Shown here: positions 31,646 through 39,252 of the stretch, piece by piece
Position numbering within the stretch: position 1 is the first letter of the stretch
Layout of the letters: every line of letters begins with the position of its first letter
DNA from: a virus
Reading direction: 5' to 3' (one strand)
Length of the DNA: 58,661 nt
IMG/VR virus record: IMGVR_UViG_3300028394_000085
Coordinates: 1 to 58,661 of that record
Notes under the pieces: model-generated
Databases searched by the model: none
Seen by the model: only the letters and a program-made list of their open reading frames with translations
Told to the model about the DNA's origin: nothing
Translations under genes and position numbers: made by a program

Positions 31646-32620
31646 TTAGGCGAACTTGGTTTGTGTTTCTAAGACTGTGAAGGTTGCAGAGGCGGTCTTA
31701 ATAATAGTGAAAGAGTACGCATCAATAGATGAAGCATTACCAGCAGTAATAGCAGCAGGAACTTTAGGAGTTACTGAGTTGCCATCAATAGTAATTGCGC
31801 TTGGATAGTAAGCAGTTGCTCCATTGGTATTGAGCCAAACAACAGTAAGTGAATCACCTGTGTTCATAAAAGTATTTAATGAAACGCTACTTGAGTATCT
31901 AAAGTTCAAAGTATGGTTGGCTGTTGCGTTTGAAGTGTAATACCAAATTGAGGCAGTAGTTACATCAAAGTTAATTGTTCCAGTTGCCGCAGAAGCCACA
32001 ACATTTATATCTTCGTTTAAGCCCTTGACTATGTTATCGGCGATAGTTCCAGTCGCAACATTTGAAGCATTAAGACCATTATTAACTGCTGTATTGATTG
32101 CAGGACTTGTTAGAGTTTTATTTGTAAGGGTATCTGTTGTTGCCTTACCTACAAGAGTATCGGTTGCGGCGGGTAATGTTAAAGTTCCTGAAGCGGCGGC
32201 TGAGGCTTGTAATACTGTTGAACCGCTTGATGAACCAGTATGTGTAGCACCACTACCAATAGTAGGAGATGTTAAAGTTTTATTAGTAAGCGTATCTGTG
32301 GAAGAAATAGTAACAACATTAACGCCTTCAACAGATAATCTACCAGCAGAAGCACGGGCTAAAGTTGTATCGGTTGCGTGACCTAATTCAACACTTCCAA
32401 CACCTAAAGCAGTAGAGGTTGAGGCTGTAATTCCGCTGACTGGTAATCCAGTTGTGTTAGTAAGAGTTCCTGATGCAGGTGTTCCAAGGGCAGGAGTTAC
32501 AAGAGTTGGGCTTGTATTAAATACAACTACGCCTGTTCCTGATTCATCAGAAATTGCTAGTGCTAAATCTGCTGATACTGCAAGTACGGTTCCAGCGGAA
32601 CCATTGGTAGTTATTGCCAT
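31646..32620 (-). CDS. Tail fibre/appendage protein with Thr-rich repeats
   Basis: 324 residues from ATG 32620 (frame extends upstream into the next gene). Contains TPALGTPASGTLTNTTGLP and two copies of TDTLTNKTLTSP, repeats known from fibre stalks of aquatic phages. The C-terminal ~100 residues (about 225-324) form a beta domain (YTSNATANHTLNFRYSSS) that may be the tip. Confidence 0.7.
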   Translation of the reverse strand: MAITTNGSAGTVLAVSADLALAISDESGTGVVVFNTSPTLVTPALGTPASGTLTNTTGLPVSGITASTSTALGVGSVELGHATDTTLARASAGRLSVEGVNVVTISSTDTLTNKTLTSPTIGSGATHTGSSSGSTVLQASAAASGTLTLPAATDTLVGKATTDTLTNKTLTSPAINTAVNNGLNASNVATGTIADNIVKGLNEDINVVASAATGTINFDVTTASIWYYTSNATANHTLNFRYSSSVSLNTFMNTGDSLTVVWLNTNGATAYYPSAITIDGNSVTPKVPAAITAGNASSIDAYSFTIIKTASATFTVLETQTKFA

Positions 32621-32621
32621 A

Positions 32622-32948
32622 TTATGATATCTCGCTTCCAAATAAAGAAATAGAAAGGTCGGTTGTTGAGCCATAAATATAAACTTGGTCAGCGGCGTCT
32701 AGTGTAATTCCTAGAGTGTAGGCGGTAGTTGAATTGGCTTTACTGGTTACATCGTAGGCAATATAGTGTTTTTGCGCCAAAGTTGCGTTATTAGGCTGAA
32801 TAGTAATCCTGTAAGTTCTATCGCTGGCACTTACATTGGCAACTACTATGCTTGAAATAATAGTTTCAGTTGAGGCTGGAACTGTGTACATGCTTGCTAA
32901 AGATGTTGTTGTCGCTTGTTGTGCAAGCACCTTATATGATGTTGCCAT
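32622..32948 (-). CDS. Small virion protein of aquatic-phage type
   Basis: 108 residues. YKVLAQQATTTSLASMYTVP, SSIVVANVSASDRTYRI and GITLDAADQVYIYGSTTDLS form an all-beta pattern found in many marine phage structural proteins, perhaps a trimeric head or tail ornament. Stop lies 1 bp before the next start. Confidence 0.65.
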   Translation of the reverse strand: MATSYKVLAQQATTTSLASMYTVPASTETIISSIVVANVSASDRTYRITIQPNNATLAQKHYIAYDVTSKANSTTAYTLGITLDAADQVYIYGSTTDLSISLFGSEIS

Positions 32949-33623
32949 TTATCCTCCTATTAAAAGTAATGGGCTTATTGTAGCGGATGCGTTTGCGGTG
33001 GCTGTTGCTAGGCTGGCTGTTGCAGAACTAGCCGATGCTTGAGCCGTTGTTACAAATGCAGAAATATCAGAATAATCAAGGTAATGAGTTGCTGATGTTA
33101 AAGCAGTATATGTAGAGAAGGCAGTATCAACCGCTGTATAGGTAGCATAAAAGGCTGGTATGTACCAGTATTTACCCGAAGCAGGTATTGTTGAGGTTGT
33201 TTGATTGATATTTGTATCAAGGGCATCTATTAGAACCTCTAAAGATGTCCAAGTTGTATCGTCTACTAATTGAACATAAGTAGTTGCAATAGTTGGAAGT
33301 GGGCTTATATCTGCTAAATCCAAAGAGCCTCCGTTATACGGCACACTAATTGTGTAAGTTCTTCCTCCAACAAAAGACTCAACAACTGTATATGTATAGG
33401 GGTTTGGAATTACATCGGGGTCATTGGTGGCTGGTAGCGTTACTGAAAAAGCACCTGCAACCAAAGGAACTACTACGGTAGATGGAGCAACCATTACATT
33501 ATCAATTCCCGAGCGAAGTACATCGCCAAGAGTAAAAGTAATCTGACCTGTTATAGCCGTCCCTGAATAATCAACATAAGCGCCAGTTATTGTTATTGTG
33601 CTTAAATTTGTTGGTAATGCCAT
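32949..33623 (-). CDS. Virion appendage protein A (paralogue of 33816)
   Basis: 224 residues. N-terminal beta domain (ITGAYVDYSGTAITGQITFT, TNDPDVIPNPYTYTVVESF, VGGRTYTISVPY), middle region, and a C-terminal Ala/Ser-rich helix (ASASSATASLATATANA). The N-terminal domain repeats in the gene at 33816. It probably attaches to the virion while the C-terminal parts differ. Confidence 0.65.
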   Translation of the reverse strand: MALPTNLSTITITGAYVDYSGTAITGQITFTLGDVLRSGIDNVMVAPSTVVVPLVAGAFSVTLPATNDPDVIPNPYTYTVVESFVGGRTYTISVPYNGGSLDLADISPLPTIATTYVQLVDDTTWTSLEVLIDALDTNINQTTSTIPASGKYWYIPAFYATYTAVDTAFSTYTALTSATHYLDYSDISAFVTTAQASASSATASLATATANASATISPLLLIGG

Positions 33624-33814
33624 TATGCACCAGCCAAAAAGAATAGATTTGTATTACTTAAATTTAGAACAGCATTTTTTGAAGCAAGAGCCGAGGCTTT
33701 TGCCGCTACTAAAGCGGTAGTGTTAGCGCTTGTCGCGTTAGTTGTAATTTCAAGAAGTGTTAAAAGAGTATTGTAAGTTGTATAATCAGCAATAGGTACA
33801 TACGGTTCAGCCAT
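33623..33814 (-). CDS. Small appendage protein
   Basis: 63 residues, Ala/Thr/Leu-rich helix (TSANTTALVAAKASALASKN) ending NTNLFFLAGA, which resembles the C-terminal endings of both flanking paralogues (SPLLLIGG, NQLMLMGL). Looks like a detached C-terminal module. Confidence 0.55.
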   Translation of the reverse strand: MAEPYVPIADYTTYNTLLTLLEITTNATSANTTALVAAKASALASKNAVLNLSNTNLFFLAGA

Positions 33815-33815
33815 T

Positions 33816-34361
33816 TTATAGTCCCATCAACATCAACTGATTAGGGGTATTGTTTTGGATTAGTGCGGCGGCGGTTGATGCCGTTGCTGCATAAGTCGCA
33901 GAATCTTCATCATAATCCTCGGCATCAACAACAATTGTGCGTCTTAACTCATCGGTTGTATAACGCGCTAGGAGCGCTTGATATTGGTCAAGGGTGATAT
34001 AAGATGCGGATTCTGCTGTTGTAACGGCAGGGAGCAAGTCTGCAAGGTTTTGGGTGGTATTAGCAACCGATAGTGGTAAGGCAATCTGAGTGGTTCTACC
34101 ACCAGTAAAGTTCTCAACTATGGTGTAAATAAAAGGTTGTGGTGTCACATCTGTATCACTTGTGCAAGGTAGGGTTAAACTTAATGAACCTGTTGCATCT
34201 AAAGTTTTGACAATAGCGGTGGGCATTAAAATAACATTAAGAGTTGTTTCTTTAAGAATGGTTTGTGGCGTAAAAGTAACTGACCCACTAATAGGATTGC
34301 CAATTAAATTTACATAAGTTGCTTCAACTGTACAAGTTGAGAGAGAGGCTGGCAACGCCAT
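33816..34361 (-). CDS. Virion appendage protein B (paralogue of 32949)
   Basis: 181 residues. The first 110 residues match appendage protein A (VEATYVNLIGNPISGSVTFT, SDTDVTPQPFIYTIVENFTG). The C-terminus is a different helical region. The two genes plus the 63-residue gene between them suggest a duplicated adaptor for fibres. Confidence 0.65.
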   Translation of the reverse strand: MALPASLSTCTVEATYVNLIGNPISGSVTFTPQTILKETTLNVILMPTAIVKTLDATGSLSLTLPCTSDTDVTPQPFIYTIVENFTGGRTTQIALPLSVANTTQNLADLLPAVTTAESASYITLDQYQALLARYTTDELRRTIVVDAEDYDEDSATYAATASTAAALIQNNTPNQLMLMGL

Positions 34362-34364
34362 GGG

Positions 34365-34643
34365 TTAAACGCCTTGTCGGAGAACTGCTACTGACTGTGT
34401 TGATGACGCTACTGCACCATAAAGGGCTTCATCTTGATTAAGTTCAATAGCGATATTAGTACCAGCGGCAAGGATAAAACCATAAGCCGAAGAAGTAACT
34501 CCTGCTCCACCTAAATAAACAGCAACGCCACCCGAAGGATTTTGAACTAAAATTGTAGAACCATCTTTACCACCACCTGAAGCGGCGACAGTTAAAAGGG
34601 TTGCGCTAGTTCCAACACTCACTATTGCATGGTTAATTGCCAT
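34365..34643 (-). CDS. Head fibre/decoration-like protein
   Basis: 92 residues, all-beta: ILVQNPSGGVAVYLGGAGVT and YGFILAAGTNIAIELNQDEA are typical of small phage capsid ornament proteins. Position just downstream of capsid genes agrees. Confidence 0.6.
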   Translation of the reverse strand: MAINHAIVSVGTSATLLTVAASGGGKDGSTILVQNPSGGVAVYLGGAGVTSSAYGFILAAGTNIAIELNQDEALYGAVASSTQSVAVLRQGV

Positions 34644-34663
34644 TTGAACTCCTTATTAGAAAA

Positions 34664-34693
34664 GGGTGGCAACTCATCTCTGAATTGCCACCC
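34664..34693 (-). terminator. Intrinsic terminator
   Basis: GGGTGGCAA (34664-34672) pairs perfectly with TTGCCACCC (34685-34693); on the minus strand the hairpin is followed by TTTTC. It would reduce transcription from the capsid genes into the appendage genes. Confidence 0.75.
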
Positions 34694-34699
34694 CCATAA

Positions 34700-34861
34700 T
34701 TATTTAGTGGCTTTTTCTTTAATTTTGACTTGAGGGGCGTCAGTTAAATAACGCTGTTCTACCAACTTCTCAACATACTTCCAGCCTGAAACATCTACTA
34801 TATCCCCGTGATTTAATTGCTTTCCGTCAGCAATCATTGTCTTGAGAACAAGTTTTTGCAT
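34700..34861 (-). CDS. Small beta-domain virion protein
   Basis: 53 residues from ATG 34861, which overlaps the upstream stop. Sequence MQKLVLKTMIADGKQLNHGD followed by IVDVSGWKYVEKLVEQRYLT resembles the N-terminal domain of the protein at 23908. A head-tail joining or capsid-associated role is inferred. Confidence 0.6.
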   Translation of the reverse strand: MQKLVLKTMIADGKQLNHGDIVDVSGWKYVEKLVEQRYLTDAPQVKIKEKATK

Positions 34862-35259
34862 TATGCTATTCGGTAAATTGATACTGTTGTTGGAGCGGTT
34901 ACAACTACTTGCCAACGAGATGCTTGTCCAGCAGTCGCCGCGGTTGTTGCAAGTCCTACGATTGTTACACCAGTTCCACCAGCCAAAGTAGCAACATAGG
35001 CTGCTAAGTTGATGTAACTAAACTTAAAACTTGTTCCTACAACAGAACCTGTTGCTGCAATAATCGCAGCCGCAGTCGGTGTAGTAATAGTTCTTGCTGT
35101 CGTAAGGGTCGCAGTAGTAATACCACCTTGCATACCCGCTACCGTATGTACCATTGAGGCACCATCAGCGATATTTGTTACTGAACGAATTTGTTGCAAT
35201 TGACCAGTTACGGTAAGTCCACCTACAACTGCATTTCCTCGCGTAATTCTATTAAACAT
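34861..35259 (-). CDS. Putative capsid-associated structural protein
   Basis: 132 residues, Ala/Thr/Gly-rich and beta-prone (GGLTVTGQLQQIRSVTNIAD, GTGVTIVGLATTAATAGQAS, VSIYRIA at the end). Proteins of this type follow the major capsid gene in aquatic phages. Function not established. Confidence 0.6.
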   Translation of the reverse strand: MFNRITRGNAVVGGLTVTGQLQQIRSVTNIADGASMVHTVAGMQGGITTATLTTARTITTPTAAAIIAATGSVVGTSFKFSYINLAAYVATLAGGTGVTIVGLATTAATAGQASRWQVVVTAPTTVSIYRIA

Positions 35260-35279
35260 ATTTCTCCTTGTTTTGGAGA

Positions 35280-35305
35280 GGGAGAGGGTTTCTAGTCCCC
35301 CTCCC
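35280..35305 (-). terminator. GC-rich hairpin after the major capsid gene
   Basis: GGGAGAGGG (35280-35288) pairs with CCCCCTCCC (35297-35305) through 9 pairs including one G-U on the minus-strand RNA, where it lies just after the capsid stop. No U-tract follows, so it may stabilise the 3' end or partly terminate. Confidence 0.5.
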
Positions 35306-35317
35306 TACTCAATTTAA

Positions 35318-36295
35318 TTAAGCGACGACTGTATCCCAAAACCAACCAAGGTCAGAAGCGATGACTTTATTATCAAAAGCCATTTCTGCTTCAATTCGGT
35401 CTGCTTTAAGAGATTCCATACGGAATTGTGAAGTACCTACTGTTGCGCCTAGACCGCCTGATACACCTGTCCATGAGAAAGAGTATCCAGCAGAAGGAGT
35501 CAATAAGCCTGGAGTTGGAGCAACATAGCAAAGAAGTGCTTTCTTACCTGATGTAAATGAATACGCGGCAGTTGCACCTTCATTGTTTGTAGCCTTAACA
35601 GCCTTTGAAATGATAACGCGAGGAACATCAAACATCGCGGCTAACATATCGGCAGTAACAGTCTGTGAAGATGTGTATTTGATACGGTCTACGATGTCAG
35701 GGTGATTCTTTAGCGCACGGAATACATCGTATCCCAATACTAAAGTGTTTGGTTCCATACCAGTTGTTGAAAGGATACCTGCTTTGGCATCCTCAATATC
35801 ATCAATTGGGTCTGAAGCGGCGTAATCTGACCATTGCTTTACTTCGTTTGTTGAAGGAGTTCCTGAAACACCGTCGTAATCATTAGCCCAAATAGAGCCA
35901 GCGAAGAAATCTGTGTTCCATTGAATTTCCTTGCGAAGCATTAAACGGCGAGTTACAAACTCTGTTGCCTCACGAAGAGGGTTTAGAGGTGTATCTGCGT
36001 TGTAAAGAGTTTGGTCATCTACATCCTTATGGAACGCAAATACATCTGCGCTATAAGAAGCAGTTGAAAGACCGTAACCTCCACCAGCAGATTCAGTTCC
36101 ACCAGCGCGGCGTTGAGCCTCGTCACGGAACCAATCGTTCTTGGTGTAGGTAAAGAATTTATCGCTCTTCTTATCGACAGGAATTACTGGGAATACCTTG
36201 TCAGCGATAAAGTTATCTTGGTTCTGCAAATAAGCAACCGAGATGTTTGTAAGAATTGCGTCCACATGGACGGAGTTAATATTTGGTTGTGGCAT
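35318..36295 (-). CDS. Major capsid protein
   Basis: 325 residues of HK97-like type. Features include INSVHVDAILTNISVAYLQN, FIADKVFPVIPVDKKSDKFF, REATEFVTRRLMLRKEIQWN and ADMLAAMFDVPRVIISKAVK, patterns of capsid proteins in phages with DUF2190-type decoration neighbours. It forms the icosahedral shell; it lies next to decoration and scaffold genes as usual. Confidence 0.9.
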   Translation of the reverse strand: MPQPNINSVHVDAILTNISVAYLQNQDNFIADKVFPVIPVDKKSDKFFTYTKNDWFRDEAQRRAGGTESAGGGYGLSTASYSADVFAFHKDVDDQTLYNADTPLNPLREATEFVTRRLMLRKEIQWNTDFFAGSIWANDYDGVSGTPSTNEVKQWSDYAASDPIDDIEDAKAGILSTTGMEPNTLVLGYDVFRALKNHPDIVDRIKYTSSQTVTADMLAAMFDVPRVIISKAVKATNNEGATAAYSFTSGKKALLCYVAPTPGLLTPSAGYSFSWTGVSGGLGATVGTSQFRMESLKADRIEAEMAFDNKVIASDLGWFWDTVVA

Positions 36296-36308
36296 GAGTT
36301 ATATCTCC

Positions 36309-36698
36309 TTAGTTCGCTCTAGTTGGGTTAGCACAGTTCACAACTGCGGTAATTACATCAGAACTTGCGCCACCTGAGATGGCACTACCAAGAACATACT
36401 TAGTTGTATCTGTTGTTGTAACAACGCTTGCTTTTGCGGCTGATGTTACGCCTAGTAGGTCGCCAATAGCGACAGTTGCACCAGCGACTAATTTAGTTCC
36501 ACCGACGATTAAAACTTCGGCTTCTTGTCCTGATGTTGGGGCGTTCTGCAACACACCGATTGGAATATCGGTTGCGGCTGAACAAGTAACAACTGTGTCA
36601 GTTGTACTTAATTTTACAAAAGTGTATTGAAGGGCTGATAAGTCAGCGCCAGCAACTCTTGAAATTTTTACTGAATAATTACTAAATTCAAATGCCAT
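36309..36698 (-). CDS. Capsid decoration protein (DUF2190-like)
   Basis: 129 residues from ATG 36698. VKLSTTDTVVTCSAATDIPI followed by GVLQNAPTSGQEAEVLIVGG is characteristic of DUF2190-like small decoration proteins located between scaffold and capsid genes. Confidence 0.8.
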   Translation of the reverse strand: MAFEFSNYSVKISRVAGADLSALQYTFVKLSTTDTVVTCSAATDIPIGVLQNAPTSGQEAEVLIVGGTKLVAGATVAIGDLLGVTSAAKASVVTTTDTTKYVLGSAISGGASSDVITAVVNCANPTRAN

Positions 36699-36699
36699 T

Positions 36700-37509
36700 T
36701 TACTTAGCACCCTTCTCGGTTAGATATTGGCTGTAAAGGTCAGGGTTGTTTAACGCAACATCGGCAATGGCTTGAGCCATTGACTTTGATACACCCTCAT
36801 CAACGGCAGACTTAGCAAGCGTAGTCATACGCTCATAAGCATTACCTGATTTGAAGTCCGCAGATTTGCCGATTTCTGCAAAAATTGATGCTGACTCAGC
36901 CTGAGCATTGACTGAAGAAAGAATCTCTTCAACACTCTTTGCTAGTTCTGAATCTGTTTCAGACAAACGACGAAGCGCTGGTCCAACTTTTTCAGCATTA
37001 AGATTGAGATTAGCCCAACCCTTTGCTTTTTCAACTGATTGAGCATCAGCACGGGCTTCACGCTCTTTACGAAGTTCAGCGGTTGCCTCCTCTGCTTGCT
37101 TTTTCAAGTCTGTAATCATTTTAACAACTGATTCGGGAGCGGATTTCATATATTCCTCATCCACTTTAGGTTTCATTGAGTCCTCGTTCATCGCCATCTT
37201 TAATTCTTCTATTTCAGGCTTTTGGTTTTTTTCGGCGAGTTGTGCCTCGAGTTCAGCGATACGGGCATCTGCCGCCGCTAATTGTTCCTCAACGGTTTTT
37301 TCAACCTTAACTTCAGTTGCCTCGGTAGTTTTCATATCCTCCATGTTGGAGTCCTCCTTGGTCAGCGATTTGTCGAGAACCCTCTGAACTTCAGATTCGG
37401 ATGCTGACTTCATTACAAGCCAACCTTCATGTAAGTGCGCTGGATGGTCTACTCCACTCGTTTCCTCGATGGCTAAATTCACCATTTTGCGGGTACGGGG
37501 TTTTGACAT
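36700..37509 (-). CDS. Scaffolding protein
   Basis: 269 residues. The N-terminus (NLAIEETSGVDHPAHLHEGW) looks like the end of a prohead protease, suggesting a split or rearranged protease-scaffold fusion. The centre is a long acidic coiled coil (about 60-160) and the C-terminus is helical. It guides capsid assembly and is removed before packaging. Confidence 0.78.
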   Translation of the reverse strand: MSKPRTRKMVNLAIEETSGVDHPAHLHEGWLVMKSASESEVQRVLDKSLTKEDSNMEDMKTTEATEVKVEKTVEEQLAAADARIAELEAQLAEKNQKPEIEELKMAMNEDSMKPKVDEEYMKSAPESVVKMITDLKKQAEEATAELRKEREARADAQSVEKAKGWANLNLNAEKVGPALRRLSETDSELAKSVEEILSSVNAQAESASIFAEIGKSADFKSGNAYERMTTLAKSAVDEGVSKSMAQAIADVALNNPDLYSQYLTEKGAK

Positions 37510-37543
37510 TTATGCTCCTAACAAACTAGAGGTGAGTCTTTTT

Positions 37544-37549
37544 AGCATA
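37544..37549 (-). promoter_or_regulatory. Possible capsid promoter -10
   Basis: Minus-strand CTATGCTAAAAAG lies 35 nt before the scaffold start in a 105-bp gene-free gap (37510-37614). It shares the CTAT(A/G)CTAAA core with 24324 and 51653. Tentative. Confidence 0.35.
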
Positions 37550-37614
37550 GGGCTAATAAAACTAACCTCGGGTCTTGACAGACAAAGAATACCATAGGTG
37601 TAATTCAAGCCTAT

Positions 37615-37881
37615 TTATTGGTTTGCTAAAACCCTTGTCTTGGTTAGGGCTTCGATTAAATTAGGTGAAACCCACATTGAAAAAGGGTTCTCATTAGCCC
37701 AAAACCGAGCCAACCTAAAATGAAAATCAGTTTGGTCTATTTTTGTCCAAACAAAAAATGCTTGAGAATCATTAGGTAGATTTACTTGAATTCCTGCATA
37801 CCCAGGCGGGGTTGAAACTCGATAAGAAGAAATGCCCATAGATTTAAGAACTTGCATTGTGTCATCAATAACGCTTGGCAT
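37615..37881 (-). CDS. Hypothetical protein
   Basis: 88 residues from ATG 37881, chosen because it overlaps the stop of the frameshift extension (TAATG); the frame is open to 37920. Contains MGISSYRVSTPPGYAGIQVN and FHFRLARFWANENPFSMWVS. Mixed alpha/beta, no family recognised. Last gene before scaffold. Confidence 0.6.
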   Translation of the reverse strand: MPSVIDDTMQVLKSMGISSYRVSTPPGYAGIQVNLPNDSQAFFVWTKIDQTDFHFRLARFWANENPFSMWVSPNLIEALTKTRVLANQ

Positions 37882-38524
37882 TACTTTTTCTTTCTTGGAT
37901 AATCCATGGTATCCATCCACTTTGGGTCATCAGCATCTAATTCTTCAAACTCTTCTTCAGAATCATCTTTGTAGGGAACAAAATTTTGTTTACTGTTTTT
38001 TGGCTCTGATGAATCTTCACCTTCGGAGTCATCACCATTACGCCAAGAACCATGACTTGATTGGTCATGGTCGCCGTGCTTTTCAAGTATTACTTTTTTT
38101 TTAGTGTTGAGACCTTATGTCCAACTTTAGTATCAGTTGGTTTACCATCACGATATAAAACAATTAACGCGGCTGGGTCATCTTCTGAGCCTTCAATTTC
38201 AAATGATGAATCAGGAACATTGATTTTACCTGAGCGTTCAATTCTTAAAACTTTACCCTCCGCTGTTCCACCTGATGCGCTCCATGAAACTCTATCTCCG
38301 ACTGAAACATTTTTCTCAAATGCTAATAGTTTGCTTTCTATTGCTTTGTTAATCTCTCCACCCATTAGGCGTATTGCTCGTTGAACTGTTGATTTTGCGT
38401 AACCACTAAGTCCGTTAAAACCAAACTTTTTTACATCTTCTTCAATCATTTTGAACTCGTCCTCGTCCATACCAGCCAAAGGTCCTTTGCGAAGTTCCGC
38501 TAACATCCGTGAATCTTTTTTCAT
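37881..38524 (-). CDS. Frameshift product: HVA1-like domain plus KHGDHDQSSHGSW tag
   Basis: At the 3' end of the 144-residue gene the sequence is CTA AAA AAA AAG TAA. A -1 slip on A AAA AAG continues as GTA ATA CTT GAA AAG CAC and gives a 70-residue extension carrying the tag EKHGDHDQSSHGSW (residues about 148-161), an acidic region and PRKKK at the end. The extension has no start codon of its own and is open only from a TAA at 38115-38117. The full product would be 214 residues. A homopolymer read error is the alternative. Confidence 0.7.
38043..38081 (-). repeat. Tag copy 1 (KHGDHDQSSHGSW)
   Basis: Encodes KHGDHDQSSHGSW in the -1 frameshift extension. Reverse-strand sequence is nearly identical to the copies at 42731, 44189 and 44633. 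Confidence 0.9.
38090..38524 (-). CDS. DUF2945/HVA1-like small protein
   Basis: 144 residues in frame 0. The C-terminal half (VSVGDRVSWSASGGTAEGKV, SEDDPAALIVLYRDGKPTDT) matches the Tudor/SH3-like DUF2945 (HVA1) pattern. The N-terminal half is helical. Start overlaps the protease stop (ATGA). Translation probably stops at TAA 38090-38092 most of the time. Confidence 0.7.
   Translation of the reverse strand: MKKDSRMLAELRKGPLAGMDEDEFKMIEEDVKKFGFNGLSGYAKSTVQRAIRLMGGEINKAIESKLLAFEKNVSVGDRVSWSASGGTAEGKVLRIERSGKINVPDSSFEIEGSEDDPAALIVLYRDGKPTDTKVGHKVSTLKKK
38093..38099 (-). promoter_or_regulatory. -1 frameshift slippery heptamer A AAA AAG
   Basis: Reading the minus strand, A AAA AAG (38099-38093) is phased exactly as the E. 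coli dnaX site and is followed at once by the 0-frame stop TAA. It sits within a run of nine A residues, so transcriptional slippage is also possible. An SD-like stimulator upstream is not obvious. Confidence 0.7.
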
Positions 38525-39252
38525 ACGGTTTCTACTTTCTTTGGTTTTTTCTTTGACGGTGACATTATTGTATCAACATGTACATCGGATACAGTTGGGT
38601 CGTTCTTTTCTAAGTCTATATCAACGAATAAACGCTCTGCTTTACCACCAATTGAATAGCCACGAATCTTTCCTTCGGTAACCATGTTCCATGCCCAAGG
38701 CTCCCAAATGACACCAAGAAAAACTGTATTAGGTGGATATGTGTGTTCTAAATCTTGACCTTCAGGTGTTTTAATTGGAACTGTTAATGAATATGGGAAA
38801 GCCATAACTTCTACCCATTCTCCAGCAACTACATCTCTATTGTGTTGTAAACGAATACGACGGTCATTGCTTTTTACATAATCCCAAACTGCTCTTTGTA
38901 ATTCATCTGAATCTGTCCACTCTCCATGAGCATCTTCCATATCAGGGATATACATAGCACCTAGGGTGTAACGCTTTTCGCCCTCGGCTTTTTGTAAATC
39001 AAACTTACCTAACGCCTTTGTAGTCTCCTCTGTGAATACATCAGGAAAAATTTGACGGGCTACTTCCTCGGTAACTTCTTGGAACTCGCCTTCGCCTTGG
39101 GTTAAATAGCGGACGACATCAGCATCGGGATTATCCATCCAACTCTTAGTACGAATATCCCATCTATCTTCAACCATGGCTGTTTCTCCACGCTCAAAAC
39201 GATAAATGTTTATCGCCTCGTTATCTGCGCCTAGTTTTGCAAAATATCGCAT
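38521..39252 (-). CDS. XkdF-like prohead serine protease
   Basis: 243 residues from ATG 39252, preceded at 8 nt by GAGGAGGT. Residues about 85-215 carry LGAMYIPDMEDAHGEWTDSD, a catalytic-type His in RIRLQHNRDVVAG and Ser in KIRGYSIGGKAERL, matching XkdF-type prohead proteases that process scaffold and internal proteins. It has its own promoter inside the end of the upstream gene. Confidence 0.82.
   Translation of the reverse strand: MRYFAKLGADNEAINIYRFERGETAMVEDRWDIRTKSWMDNPDADVVRYLTQGEGEFQEVTEEVARQIFPDVFTEETTKALGKFDLQKAEGEKRYTLGAMYIPDMEDAHGEWTDSDELQRAVWDYVKSNDRRIRLQHNRDVVAGEWVEVMAFPYSLTVPIKTPEGQDLEHTYPPNTVFLGVIWEPWAWNMVTEGKIRGYSIGGKAERLFVDIDLEKNDPTVSDVHVDTIMSPSKKKPKKVETV

Noticed and set aside
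37575-37580. TTGACA on the plus strand as a promoter
   Set aside because: No -10 box at proper spacing and no plus-strand gene downstream.
38093-38102. A9 run as a simple sequencing error
   Set aside because: Cannot be excluded, but exact phasing of A AAA AAG with an adjacent stop favours programmed slippage; recorded as a finding with this caveat.
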